From Micromonosporaceae bacterium (GTDB lineage Bacteria; Actinomycetota; Actinomycetes; Mycobacteriales; Micromonosporaceae), in contig DPJL01000110.1 of assembly GCA_003543035.1 (NCBI GenBank), positions 1 through 57,038 of the forward strand: DNA of 57,038 bases, in the 5' to 3' direction. The notes under the pieces were generated by a model. The model worked only from the letters and a program-made list of their open reading frames with translations. It was not told the origin of the DNA and made no database searches. Positions 23,915 to 32,152 of this stretch are shown one piece after another (the first letter of the stretch is position 1; each line of letters starts with the position of its first letter). The position numbers and the translations under genes were made by a program.

Positions 23915-24692
23915 CCTCATCGCCAAGCTGGATGACACCCAGCCGGACCGGGATCAGGTTGGTACCAAAGAGCAGGCTCTGGTTCACATTCCGATACTTG
24001 GCCAAGGTGATTAGCGGCTCGCGGCCCTTCACCCCGGTCTCCTGATCAGTAGTTGTCACGACGCAGCGCCCACAAGGCTCAGCCACCTGAAACGAAGTCT
24101 GTCCAATGTGGATTACCTGCCCGGTCCACTCGTCCTCGATGAAGGGCTTGTCGCTCTCGATGATGATGTTCGGCCGGAACCTGGTCATCGGCAGCGGCTC
24201 ACCCATCCACTCATTGAGCTGCTCCAGCGAGGCCGTATTGGCCAGCAGCAACGGATACCCGTCCGCGAAGCTCACCACGTCGCCGGGCTTGCTGAACTCA
24301 GGATCGACCGCTCTGCGGGTGGGATCGTCCAGCCAGACCAGTCGCACGTCCCTTCCCAGCACATCGCTGAGCCAAGCGGCCGCGCCGGCGCCCGCCGGGG
24401 TCGCCGAAACCGTGCTGCCCCAGACGTTTCCCGTCGCTTGAGGATCAGGATTCAATGGGGGTACCAGGAAAGCGTCCCGATCCGGATAGAAAAGGGTCAG
24501 CCCATCCGTGCCCGGGATCGCTCGCAACAACGCCAGCGTCGGCACATCGCGCTGGGTGATGGCCACCCCGTCGAGGTCGGTCACCAGCCAACGACGATCC
24601 CCGGCCAGCCCCCACGGCTCGACGACGGCGATGTCGTGGTCGAGCCTGCGGCACCCCTTCACCGGGTACGTATGAATCCCGCTCACCTGCAT
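23907..24692 (-). CDS. MOSC-domain molybdenum-cofactor sulfurase-like oxidoreductase (YcbX/mARC type)
   Basis: 261 aa. N-terminal MOSC beta-barrel (MQVSGIHTYPVKGCRR, GLAGDRRWLVTD) and a C-terminal MOSC domain with AEPCGRCVVTTTDQETG, where the Cys is the expected molybdenum ligand in mARC/YcbX proteins. Such enzymes reduce N-hydroxylated bases and need an electron-donor domain; here none is fused, so a separate ferredoxin/reductase is required. The gene is alone on the minus strand, tail to tail with the acetyltransferase and head to head with the Hcp-like gene. Confidence 0.88.
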   Translation of the reverse strand: MQVSGIHTYPVKGCRRLDHDIAVVEPWGLAGDRRWLVTDLDGVAITQRDVPTLALLRAIPGTDGLTLFYPDRDAFLVPPLNPDPQATGNVWGSTVSATPAGAGAAAWLSDVLGRDVRLVWLDDPTRRAVDPEFSKPGDVVSFADGYPLLLANTASLEQLNEWMGEPLPMTRFRPNIIIESDKPFIEDEWTGQVIHIGQTSFQVAEPCGRCVVTTTDQETGVKGREPLITLAKYRNVNQSLLFGTNLIPVRLGVIQLGDEVS

Positions 24693-24722
24693 CGGCTCAC
24701 CCTACTTGATCGTTTGCTGGGC

Positions 24723-25262
24723 ATGAGGTTCATACATCGACAGCTGGCCGCCGCGGCACTCGCCATCGCTTCGCTTGTCCTGGTCGCAGGCAGCCCAGCG
24801 GCAGCACAGACTCTGTCCAACGTCTTCCTGAAGATTGACGGCATCGAAGGTGAGTCCGTCCACGAAGGACACGAAGGCGAGATCGACATCGACTCGTGGA
24901 GCCTGGGTGCCGGCGCAGGCACCGGGGGCAAGCCCACGTTCCAAGACCTGCACTTCTCCAAGCATGTGGACAAGGCCAGCCCGAAGCTCCTGGAGAGCGT
25001 CGCCAACGGCAAGCACTACAAATCGGCCGTGCTCACGGCCGAGAAGCCCGGCGATCGTCCGCACCAGTACCTGACGATCACGCTTGAGGACGTCCTGATC
25101 TCCAGCTTCTTCACCAACCAGGACAGCAGCGATCTGCCGACCGAATCGGTGACCATCAACTTCGCGAAGATCACCTATATCTACACGCCACAGCGTGTGG
25201 ACGGCACCGCCGACGTGCCGATCCGCACCTGCTGGGACATCAAGGCCAACCGCGCCTGCTAG
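24723..25262 (+). CDS. Secreted Hcp-like (type VI tube family) protein
   Basis: 179 aa. A Sec signal peptide (MRFIHRQLAAAALAIASLVL...) ends near AAA-QT. The mature part starts VFLKIDGIEGESVHEGHEGE and continues IDIDSWSLGAG, LHFSKHVDKASPKLL, typical of the Hcp/DUF796 beta-barrel. Hcp normally forms the tube of type VI secretion, which actinobacteria lack; no other T6SS gene is in the window. An exported, single Hcp-fold protein must therefore have a different role. Two Cys in CWDIKANRAC at the end may pair. The start at 24723 follows the divergent MOSC gene by 30 nt. Confidence 0.85.
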   Translation: MRFIHRQLAAAALAIASLVLVAGSPAAAQTLSNVFLKIDGIEGESVHEGHEGEIDIDSWSLGAGAGTGGKPTFQDLHFSKHVDKASPKLLESVANGKHYKSAVLTAEKPGDRPHQYLTITLEDVLISSFFTNQDSSDLPTESVTINFAKITYIYTPQRVDGTADVPIRTCWDIKANRAC

Positions 25263-25269
25263 CCCGAAA

Positions 25270-25593
25270 TCAGCGACGTTTGCGGCGTCTGGTGCGGCGG
25301 GAGGCGTCAACCAGCGAAGCGAATTGACTTGGCTCAATCAGTGGTCTGCCCCGCCATGGGGACATCGAGGTGAGGTCGGCGTCTGCTGAGACGACAATGA
25401 AGGCGCCGACCGCGAATGCCAGATCCAGCACCAGGTTGTCTTCCCAATCCGAGCAGTCAGCCACCTTCTGCGGCGGATCGAGCACACCTCCGCCGGATGC
25501 TTCCGCCATCTCTACGAGAATGCTGAGGTACTCATCTATTTCGTCTTCTGGCATCTTGAGAACCTCGGCCAGCACTCGGCGATCATTGATCAC
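25270..25593 (-). pseudogene. PIN-domain toxin remnant lacking its N-terminus
   Basis: The 107 residues VINDRRVLAEVLKMPEDEID... to the stop match the C-terminal two thirds of PIN-family toxins: DWEDNLVLDLAFAVGAFIVV then SADADL supplies the later acidic residues. The first conserved strand with the catalytic Asp (normally VVDTNVL...) is absent: upstream in the same frame is unrelated sequence that overlaps the end of the sigma-factor gene. No antitoxin gene is present. I read it as a decayed toxin-antitoxin fragment; translation from the GTG at 25593 would lack a full active site. Confidence 0.65.
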
Positions 25594-25756
25594 TCCCAGA
25601 CAATCCGCGCTGGGGTTTGCCGATGTCGGCGATAGCGAAGGCTGGCTGCGAAAGGCGACTCGCCAACAGCGATGTCGAGGCAGCCATACCGCCATTGTGT
25701 TCGCATCGCACTTGCAGATGCAATCAATTGCATCCGGCAGGGACTCCTTTCTAGTG

Positions 25757-27139
25757 TCAGGCAACGGCAACGAACCAGTCACCGGACGTGTGCTGCGCCT
25801 CCACAGTGATCATGACTGGAACACCGACGGGCGGCTCGACGAATCCGGTTGGCAGCGCAGGCATCGAGCGGTATGCAGATTGGCGGTAGTCCCACCAGGT
25901 CACGCTGTCCAGCAGCAGGCCATTCAGGGTAATCCTGAGTGTGCCCGGGGTTTGCGAGTTGACGTAGAGGCGCAAGAACCTGCCTTCCCAGGCAAGGCTG
26001 GCCGTGTGCGATCCGCCAGCTTCGATTATCACCGCCGGGTTGGCGAAGTCGCCGCTCAGATCACGTTCCAGTTGCGGGACGCGGGCAGGCCGCTCGGGCA
26101 TCGGAAAGCGTTCGTAGGGCACAGCCTCACCGAAGGCGATCGCCGCCACACCGCTGTCGGCAGGCGACTCCGATCGCGGCGTGAGTTGGCTGGGCGCGCC
26201 GACCGCGAGGTGGTAAATGACTCGGGCGCCGACGTTGACGCCGGCTGCTCGCATGTCGGCCGGATCGACGGGCGCGATCAAAGGTTCGTCCAGGTTGGTT
26301 TGGGATGCGCAGTTCGCACTGACCACGTTGGTACCGTTGACGGACAGCCCCACCTGGATGTGTGCCTTCCGCCCATAGCTCGTGCACTTGACGAGGAGCG
26401 CACCATCGAGAGTGGACGGTATCCACATCATTGGCGGGAGCATCTCCTCATTCGGCTGCTCATGCTGGAGCACGACGCGGTAACCGTGGAAGTACTCCGG
26501 GAAGCCGGGATCCTCCGTGGGCGGCAACGCTTTTCGATGAAGCAAGGGGCTCAACAGGTACCCGATAAGCAAAATAGTGGCCACGACGACGGCCGCGCCG
26601 ACAGTGATGATCTTCCGGCGGCGTACCTGGATCCTGTCGTAGACGCCGTTCAGCCGATCCGCGTCGGCAAATGTGGGGTCGAGCCGAAGCTTGGCGAGGC
26701 CCTTGGCTGCGTAGTTTTTCACCGATCCGGCTGAGATGGAAAGCGTCTCGGCGATCTGGGCCTCACTCATGTCCTCGAAGTAGCGCAGCACGAGTACGGC
26801 ACGCTGCTGCTTCGGGAGCTTGTCTAGAGCCCGCCACACCTCGTCGCGATCGTCCACTTCGGCGTGCGGAACGGTCGCGCCGTGATCTGGCGGCGCAGCT
26901 GTGGGCCGTTCGAAATTCCAGCGGCGTCGCCACCACGAGTTGTGTGTGTTGACCAGGATGCGGCGAACGTAAGGCTCAGGGTCGCCGTCGATGCGGTGCC
27001 AGACCGGCCAACTGCGGGCCAGTGCCGTCTGAAGGAGGTCCTCGGCGAGCGCGTGGTCTCGCGTGAGCAGGTAGGCCGCACGCAAGAGGCGATGCGAGCG
27101 TGCATTCACAAACTCCACGAACTCGGTGCTCGAGGCCAT
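25757..27139 (-). CDS. SigE-family sigma factor fused to a membrane anchor and extracytoplasmic domain
   Basis: 460 aa with GAAGG 5 nt before the ATG. Region 2 at about 8-75 (ARSHRLLRAAYLLTRDHALA, EDLLQTAL), region 4 at about 100-152 (LDKLPKQQRAVLVLRYFEDM, QIAETLSISAGSVKNYA). Then comes a basic patch (QVRRRK), one membrane helix at 177-197, and about 260 extracytoplasmic beta-rich residues. Normal members end near residue 170. The layout looks like a sigma factor and an outer sensor domain joined in one polypeptide, with no separate anti-sigma gene nearby. It would need proteolysis, or act while membrane-bound. The palindrome at 27162-27178 lies just upstream. Confidence 0.88.
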   Translation of the reverse strand: MASSTEFVEFVNARSHRLLRAAYLLTRDHALAEDLLQTALARSWPVWHRIDGDPEPYVRRILVNTHNSWWRRRWNFERPTAAPPDHGATVPHAEVDDRDEVWRALDKLPKQQRAVLVLRYFEDMSEAQIAETLSISAGSVKNYAAKGLAKLRLDPTFADADRLNGVYDRIQVRRRKIITVGAAVVVATILLIGYLLSPLLHRKALPPTEDPGFPEYFHGYRVVLQHEQPNEEMLPPMMWIPSTLDGALLVKCTSYGRKAHIQVGLSVNGTNVVSANCASQTNLDEPLIAPVDPADMRAAGVNVGARVIYHLAVGAPSQLTPRSESPADSGVAAIAFGEAVPYERFPMPERPARVPQLERDLSGDFANPAVIIEAGGSHTASLAWEGRFLRLYVNSQTPGTLRITLNGLLLDSVTWWDYRQSAYRSMPALPTGFVEPPVGVPVMITVEAQHTSGDWFVAVA

Positions 27140-27161
27140 CCGTCCCGTCCTTCTCAGTTGG

Positions 27162-27178
27162 GAGACGTATACCGTCTC
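27162..27178. promoter_or_regulatory. Palindrome upstream of the membrane sigma factor
   Basis: GAGACG-TATAC-CGTCTC is a perfect 6-bp inverted repeat with a 5-nt spacer, 23 nt before the sigma-factor start. CGTCTC on the minus strand also resembles the -10 of ECF-type promoters, so it may be part of an autoregulated promoter or an operator. Confidence 0.4.
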
Positions 27179-27233
27179 GAGAAGGTACCGCCGAGGTGGC
27201 GCGCGTGGTTGTACGCCGCTACTGAGGTTCCGG

Positions 27234-27263
27234 TTGCGGGCTGAATGAAAGTTTGCATACAGT
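27234..27263 (+). promoter_or_regulatory. hut promoter with overlapping imperfect operator; predicts a leaderless mRNA
   Basis: TTGCGG (27234-27239), 18 nt, TACAGT (27258-27263). A start point 7 nt beyond the -10 falls at 27270, the first base of the GTG start codon, so the rpiR-hut mRNA should be leaderless. TGAATGAAAGTTTGCATACA at 27242-27261 is an imperfect 20-bp inverted repeat (7 of 10 half-site positions pair) covering the spacer and -10, a likely operator for the adjacent RpiR regulator. Confidence 0.5.
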
Positions 27264-27269
27264 GGCGAC

Positions 27270-28094
27270 GTGAATGATGCCGTTCGCGAGCTGGTGTTGA
27301 GTACCCGGCTGACCCCGACACAGCGGCGGATCGCGCGTGAGCTGGTGAATCGCGCTGACGAAGTGGCCTATCTGTCCGCGGCCGAGCTGGCTGAGCTGGC
27401 GCAGGTCAGCCAGCCGTCGGTCACCCGCTTCGCGATGGCCCTCGGGTTCGACGGCTATCCCGCGCTCAAACGCCGCCTGCGGGACCTGGTTGGCCGCCCG
27501 GCCGAAAGGGAACAGGACGGCAATGACCTGCAACGTGCCGTCCGGGATGAGATGACCAATCTCGGCCGGCTCGCCGACAACCTGGGCGACCCGAGTGCAC
27601 TTCAAGCAGCAGCTGGACTGCTGGCGGCCAGTCGTCCGCTGCCGGTGCTCGGGTTGCGGGCAGCGGGACCGCTCGCGAGCTACTTCGGCTACTTCGCCGC
27701 GAAGATCCACCCGGAGGTGCGGGTGCTCCAGCACGGGGGGAGCCAGCTGACCGAGCGGCTCGAGCAGGCGGCGGAATCGGGTGCCAAAGCTGTGCTGGGG
27801 TATGCACTTCCCCGGTACCCCCGAGAGATGCTTGATGCTCTTAATGAGGCCCGCGCTCTGGGCCTAGCCGTTGTGGTGATCACGGATTCGCCGGTCAGCC
27901 CGGCGGCCGATCTCGCCGACGTGACCCTGACCGCGGCCGTCGGCTCGCAGCTCATCTTCGACCTGCACACCGCGCCGATGGTGCTCACAATGCTGTTGTT
28001 GCAGGCCATGGGTGATGTCGATCCGAGCACGACCCAGCGCCGACTTGAAGACTTTGAACTTTCCGCAGCCCGTCGACACCTTTTTGTGGAGTGA
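27270..28094 (+). CDS. MurR/RpiR-family regulator of the hut operon
   Basis: 274 aa from GTG. N-terminal HTH_6 domain (LTPTQRRIARELVNRADEVA, SAAELAELAQVSQPSVTRFA, GFDGYPALKRRL, residues 12-75) and a C-terminal SIS domain (about 110-255; VLGLRAAGPLASYFGYF, AVVVITDSPVSPAADLAD). SIS domains in this family bind phosphosugars or other small ligands. It is the first gene of the histidine utilisation operon, 4 nt before hutU, so it probably senses a pathway intermediate such as urocanate and controls its own operon through the repeat at 27242-27261 (inference). Confidence 0.88.
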   Translation: MNDAVRELVLSTRLTPTQRRIARELVNRADEVAYLSAAELAELAQVSQPSVTRFAMALGFDGYPALKRRLRDLVGRPAEREQDGNDLQRAVRDEMTNLGRLADNLGDPSALQAAAGLLAASRPLPVLGLRAAGPLASYFGYFAAKIHPEVRVLQHGGSQLTERLEQAAESGAKAVLGYALPRYPREMLDALNEARALGLAVVVITDSPVSPAADLADVTLTAAVGSQLIFDLHTAPMVLTMLLLQAMGDVDPSTTQRRLEDFELSAARRHLFVE

Positions 28095-28098
28095 CTTC

Positions 28099-29748
28099 AT
28101 GGAGCAGATCATTCGCGCAGCACGTGGCCAGACCAGGACAGCGCTGGGGTGGCCGCAGGAAGCCGCGATTCGCATGCTGTGCAACAACCTTGACCCCGAC
28201 GTCGCCGAGCGGCCGGAGGATCTGGTGGTCTACGGCGGGACGGGCAAGGCGGCGCGAGACTGGCCCAGCTTTCACGCGCTGATCCGCACACTGACCACAC
28301 TCAAAGACGATGAGACGATGCTCGTCCAATCTGGACGGCCGGTCGGTGTTTTCCGGACTCACGAGTGGGCGCCGCGGGTGCTACTCGCCAACTCGAATCT
28401 CGTTGGAGACTGGGCGACCTGGCCGGAGTTTCGCCGCCTCGAGCACCTTGGCCTCACCATGTATGGGCAGATGACGGCCGGTTCATGGATTTACATTGGG
28501 ACCCAAGGGATTCTGCAGGGCACCTATGAGACGTTTGCGGCTGTGGCGGCCAAACGGTTCGGCGGAACGCTTGCCGGGACGCTCACGCTCACCGCGGGCT
28601 GCGGTGGCATGGGTGGCGCCCAGCCGTTGGCGGTCACCATGAACGACGGCGTGTGCCTGATCGTGGACGTGGATCTGGCCCGCATGCAGAGGCGGGTCGA
28701 CAATCGCTATCTCGACGAGATCGCGTCCTCTTTGGACGATGCCATCGCCCGGGTCACCGAAGCCAAGGCAGCCAAGCGAGCACTGAGCGTCGGCGTGGTC
28801 GGTAACGCGGCGTGGGTCTTCCCGGAGTTGCTGCGGCGCGGGGTCGAGATCGATATCGTCACCGACCAGACGAGCGCGCACGACCCACTCTCCTATATAC
28901 CCGAAGACGTCGACCTGCCGGACGCGCCGGACTATGCGGCCAAGAAGCCGGAGGAGTTCACCGACCGAGCACGCGCGAGCATGGCCAAACATGTGGCGGC
29001 GATGGTGGGCTTCATGGACGCCGGAGCCGAGGTCTTCGACTACGGCAACTCGATCCGCGGCGAGGCAAAGCTGGGCGGCTTCGAGCGCGCATTTGCCTTC
29101 CCCGGCTTCGTTCCCGCCTACATTCGCCCGCTCTTCTGCGAAGGCAAGGGTCCTTTCCGTTGGGCCGCATTGTCCGGTGACCCGGCCGACATCGCCGCGA
29201 CGGACAAAGCCGTGCTGGATCTGTTCCCATCAAATGAGCCTTTGAACCGATGGATTCGGATGGCGCAGGAGAAGGTTGCGTTCCAAGGCCTACCCGCGCG
29301 GATCTGCTGGCTCGGGTACGGCGAACGAGATATTGCGGGCGCCCGCTTCAACGAGATGGTCGCCGATGGTTCGTTGAAGGCACCGATCGTCATCGGCCGC
29401 GACCACCTCGACTGCGGCTCGGTGGCCTCGCCCTATCGCGAGACCGAGTCCATGTTGGACGGTTCCGACGCGATCGCAGATTGGCCGCTCCTCAACGCTT
29501 TGGTCAACACCGCCAGTGGGGCGTCGTGGGTCAGCATCCACCATGGCGGTGGGGTCGGGATTGGACGGTCAATCCACGCCGGGCAGGTCACGGTGGCGGA
29601 TGGGACTCCGCTCGCCGCGCAGAAGATCGAGCGCGTGCTTACCAACGATCCGGGTATGGGAGTGATCAGGCACGTCGACGCGGGATACGACCTGGCCTCC
29701 GATGTGGCTTCAGAGAAGGGCGTGCGAATCCCTATGGCGGAGTCATGA
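28099..29748 (+). CDS. hutU: Urocanate hydratase
   Basis: 549 aa. Converts urocanate to imidazolonepropionate using tightly bound NAD+. The start ATG at 28099 has GGAG 7 nt upstream; the longer open frame runs back through rpiR. Conserved blocks: NNLDPDVAERPEDLVVYGGTG, LTAGCGGMGGAQP (NAD binding), GLPARICWLGYGER, HLDCGSVASPYRETE with the active-site Cys, and SIHHGGGVGIGRSIHAGQ. Length matches the family. TGA overlaps the ATG of the following M20 gene, so translation is coupled. Confidence 0.96.
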   Translation: MEQIIRAARGQTRTALGWPQEAAIRMLCNNLDPDVAERPEDLVVYGGTGKAARDWPSFHALIRTLTTLKDDETMLVQSGRPVGVFRTHEWAPRVLLANSNLVGDWATWPEFRRLEHLGLTMYGQMTAGSWIYIGTQGILQGTYETFAAVAAKRFGGTLAGTLTLTAGCGGMGGAQPLAVTMNDGVCLIVDVDLARMQRRVDNRYLDEIASSLDDAIARVTEAKAAKRALSVGVVGNAAWVFPELLRRGVEIDIVTDQTSAHDPLSYIPEDVDLPDAPDYAAKKPEEFTDRARASMAKHVAAMVGFMDAGAEVFDYGNSIRGEAKLGGFERAFAFPGFVPAYIRPLFCEGKGPFRWAALSGDPADIAATDKAVLDLFPSNEPLNRWIRMAQEKVAFQGLPARICWLGYGERDIAGARFNEMVADGSLKAPIVIGRDHLDCGSVASPYRETESMLDGSDAIADWPLLNALVNTASGASWVSIHHGGGVGIGRSIHAGQVTVADGTPLAAQKIERVLTNDPGMGVIRHVDAGYDLASDVASEKGVRIPMAES

Positions 29749-30893
29749 AACTTCTCGAGGAAATCGCCCACATCGGCCGCGACCCGATTACCGGCGGCTA
29801 TCTGCGCTATGCGTGGACCGCTCCTGAGCTCTCGCTGCGCGAGTGGTTCCGCTCGCAAGCGCTCCAACGAGACCTCGAGCTGGAGGAGGATGGAAACGGC
29901 AACATCTTCGCGTGGTGGGGCCAGGGCTCAAACGCTGTGCTGACTGGGAGTCACTTTGACTCGGTGCCGCACGGCGGAGCCTATGACGGTCCACTTGGGA
30001 TAGTCAGCGCGTTACTGGCGATAGACGAGATGCGTTCTCAGAACGTGACCCTGAAACGCCCGATCGGGATAGGCGTGTTCGCCGAGGAGGAAGGCTCGCG
30101 TTTCGGCCTGGCCTGCCTCGGGTCGCGACTGCTCACCGGAGCTGTCGACCCGTCCGTCGATCTGCGGGATCGTGACGGCATCCGGCTGCAGGACGTGATC
30201 CAGCCGGTGGGCCGCCGAGAGGACATCATGAGCCGGATCGGCGCTTTCGTTGAGCTGCATGTCGAGCAGGGCCGAGCCCTGACCAGACCGGTTGGGGTGG
30301 CTAGCTCCATCTGGCCGCATGGACGCTGGCGGCTCGATTTCACCGGGGAGCCCAACCATGCCGGCACGACTTTGATGAGCGATCGCCGCGATCCAATGCT
30401 GACCTTCGCCTTCACCGTCCTCGCAACAAACAAGGAGGCGCGGCTGCGCGGTGCGCATGCGACGATCGGCCGGGTATCGGTGGCGCCCAATGCCACCAAT
30501 GCCGTTCCGGCTTCGGTCAGTGCCTGGCTCGACGCCCGAGCCGCTTCCGCAAAGACCGTTGACGAGTTGGTGGACGCGGTCTACGCCAAGGCAACCGAGC
30601 GTGCGCAACGCGACGGCACCGGCGTTACCCTGACCGCGGAGTCGGTCTCCGGCGAAACAATCTTCGACATCGCGCTGCGCGATCGTCTGTCCAAAGTGCT
30701 CGATGATGCTCCAATCCTGCCCACCGGCGCGGGGCACGATGCCGGTGTCTTCAGCGCCCATGTGCCGACCGCGATGCTCTTCGTCCGCAACAAGGCCGGC
30801 GTCTCCCATTCGCCCGCCGAGCACGCCACCGACGAGGACTGCATGGCGGGCGTTCACGCTCTCGCGACCGTCCTGGTGGACCTGGCATGTTGA
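29745..30893 (+). CDS. M20-family amidohydrolase of the hut operon, predicted N-formylglutamate deformylase
   Basis: 382 aa. Zinc-dependent M20 amidase of the allantoate amidohydrolase/N-carbamoylase subfamily: GSHFDSVPHGGAYDGPLGI gives the first ligand His and bridging Asp, FAEEEGSRFG the catalytic Glu, ELHVEQG the next His, and a final His in SHSPAE. The ATG at 29745 overlaps the hutU stop. HutF downstream makes N-formylglutamate, which needs a deformylase (normally HutG); no hutG exists here and this enzyme occupies its place, so I infer it hydrolyses N-formylglutamate. An automatic 'allantoate amidohydrolase' label would be misleading because no purine catabolism genes are near. Confidence 0.85.
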   Translation: MKLLEEIAHIGRDPITGGYLRYAWTAPELSLREWFRSQALQRDLELEEDGNGNIFAWWGQGSNAVLTGSHFDSVPHGGAYDGPLGIVSALLAIDEMRSQNVTLKRPIGIGVFAEEEGSRFGLACLGSRLLTGAVDPSVDLRDRDGIRLQDVIQPVGRREDIMSRIGAFVELHVEQGRALTRPVGVASSIWPHGRWRLDFTGEPNHAGTTLMSDRRDPMLTFAFTVLATNKEARLRGAHATIGRVSVAPNATNAVPASVSAWLDARAASAKTVDELVDAVYAKATERAQRDGTGVTLTAESVSGETIFDIALRDRLSKVLDDAPILPTGAGHDAGVFSAHVPTAMLFVRNKAGVSHSPAEHATDEDCMAGVHALATVLVDLAC

Positions 30894-32152
30894 TTTCGTG
30901 TGAGTATGCCTGGCTTCCCGAGGGCGTGGAGAAGGAAGTCACGGTCGAAGTGCACGACGGGCACATTGTCGCGATCGGCAGCGGCAACGGTGGTGAGCGC
31001 CGGGAAGGCTTGACCCTGCCGGGATTTGCCAACGCGCACTCGCACGCCTTCCATCGGGCGCTGCGGGGCCGCACGCACAAGGACAAAGGCTCGTTCTGGA
31101 CCTGGCGGGACCAGATGTACCACGTTGCTGGAAAGCTCGACCCGGATTCCTATTACAGGCTGGCCCGCGCGGTCTATGCCGAGATGGCACTGGCCGGAGT
31201 CACCACGGTGGGCGAGTTTCACTACCTCCATCACGGACCGGGCGGCACGCGCTATGACGACCCGAATGCGATGGGACACGCGCTGATCCGCGCCGCGCAG
31301 GACGCCGGAATCCGGATCACCCTCATCGACACCCTCTACCTGACGTCCAGTGTGGACGGTGCACCACTTGAAGGCGTCCAACTCCGTTTCGGTGACGGCT
31401 CTGCGGAGGCGTGGGCAGAGCGGGTGCAGGGGTTGACTGGCACCATCATCGGCGCGGCCATCCACTCGGTCAGGGCGGTGCCACCATCCCAGATGACCCC
31501 GGTGGCCGAGTTTGACGGGCCGATCCACGCTCACGTATCCGAGCAGCGGGCCGAAAACGAGGCGTGCCAAGCACTGCACCACTGCAGCCCGGTGGAGCTG
31601 TTGGCGGAAAGGGGTGTGCTGCAAGAGGGATTCACCGCGGTCCACGCCACTCACCTTTCCCAAACCGACATCAATCTTCTGAGTACCGCCTACGCCTGCT
31701 TCTGCCCCACCACCGAAAGGGATCTCGGCGACGGGATAGGCCCGGCCCGCTTGCTCAAAGACGCCGGAGCGAGGCTGACTCTCGGCAGCGACAGTCATGC
31801 GGTCATCGACTTCTTCGAGGAGTCGCGAGCACTCGAGCTCAATGAGCGCCTCGCCTCCGAGTCCCGGGGCCACTTCACCGCTGCCGAGTTGCTCGAGGCG
31901 GCCACCGCGCATGACAGCCTGGGTTGGACGGATGCCGGCCGGATAGCAGTAGGCCAGCGAGCCGACCTGGTTACCGTTTCCCTGGGCTCGCCTAGGACCG
32001 CGGGTGTTGACCCGCGAGGCATTCTCTTCGCCGCCTCGCCGGCCGACATCACTCACGTGATGGTGGATGGCCGGCCGATCGTGCGCGATGGCGAGCACGC
32101 CTTCATTGACGTGCCGCACGAGCTGCGGGAGGCGATATGCGCTCTCTTCTGA
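30887..32152 (+). CDS. hutF: Formimidoylglutamate deiminase
   Basis: 421 aa amidohydrolase that converts N-formimidoylglutamate to N-formylglutamate and ammonia. GFANAHSHAFHRALRG holds the two metal-binding His of the HxH motif; SDSHAVIDFFEESRALE carries the metal-binding Asp; HVSEQRAENEAC and HATHLS carry further ligands. The sequence GKLDPDSYYRLARAVYAEMALAG is split here only to stay short: GKLDPDSYYRLA then RAVYAEMALAG are HutF hallmarks. Overlaps its upstream neighbour by 7 nt and hutI by 16 nt. Presence of HutF defines the five-step route of histidine breakdown. Confidence 0.93.
   Translation: MLISCEYAWLPEGVEKEVTVEVHDGHIVAIGSGNGGERREGLTLPGFANAHSHAFHRALRGRTHKDKGSFWTWRDQMYHVAGKLDPDSYYRLARAVYAEMALAGVTTVGEFHYLHHGPGGTRYDDPNAMGHALIRAAQDAGIRITLIDTLYLTSSVDGAPLEGVQLRFGDGSAEAWAERVQGLTGTIIGAAIHSVRAVPPSQMTPVAEFDGPIHAHVSEQRAENEACQALHHCSPVELLAERGVLQEGFTAVHATHLSQTDINLLSTAYACFCPTTERDLGDGIGPARLLKDAGARLTLGSDSHAVIDFFEESRALELNERLASESRGHFTAAELLEAATAHDSLGWTDAGRIAVGQRADLVTVSLGSPRTAGVDPRGILFAASPADITHVMVDGRPIVRDGEHAFIDVPHELREAICALF

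Noticed and set aside
29250..29744. 165-codon N-terminal extension of the M20 enzyme
   Set aside because: This part is hutU in another frame; the start at 29745 overlaps the hutU stop and gives the family N-terminus.
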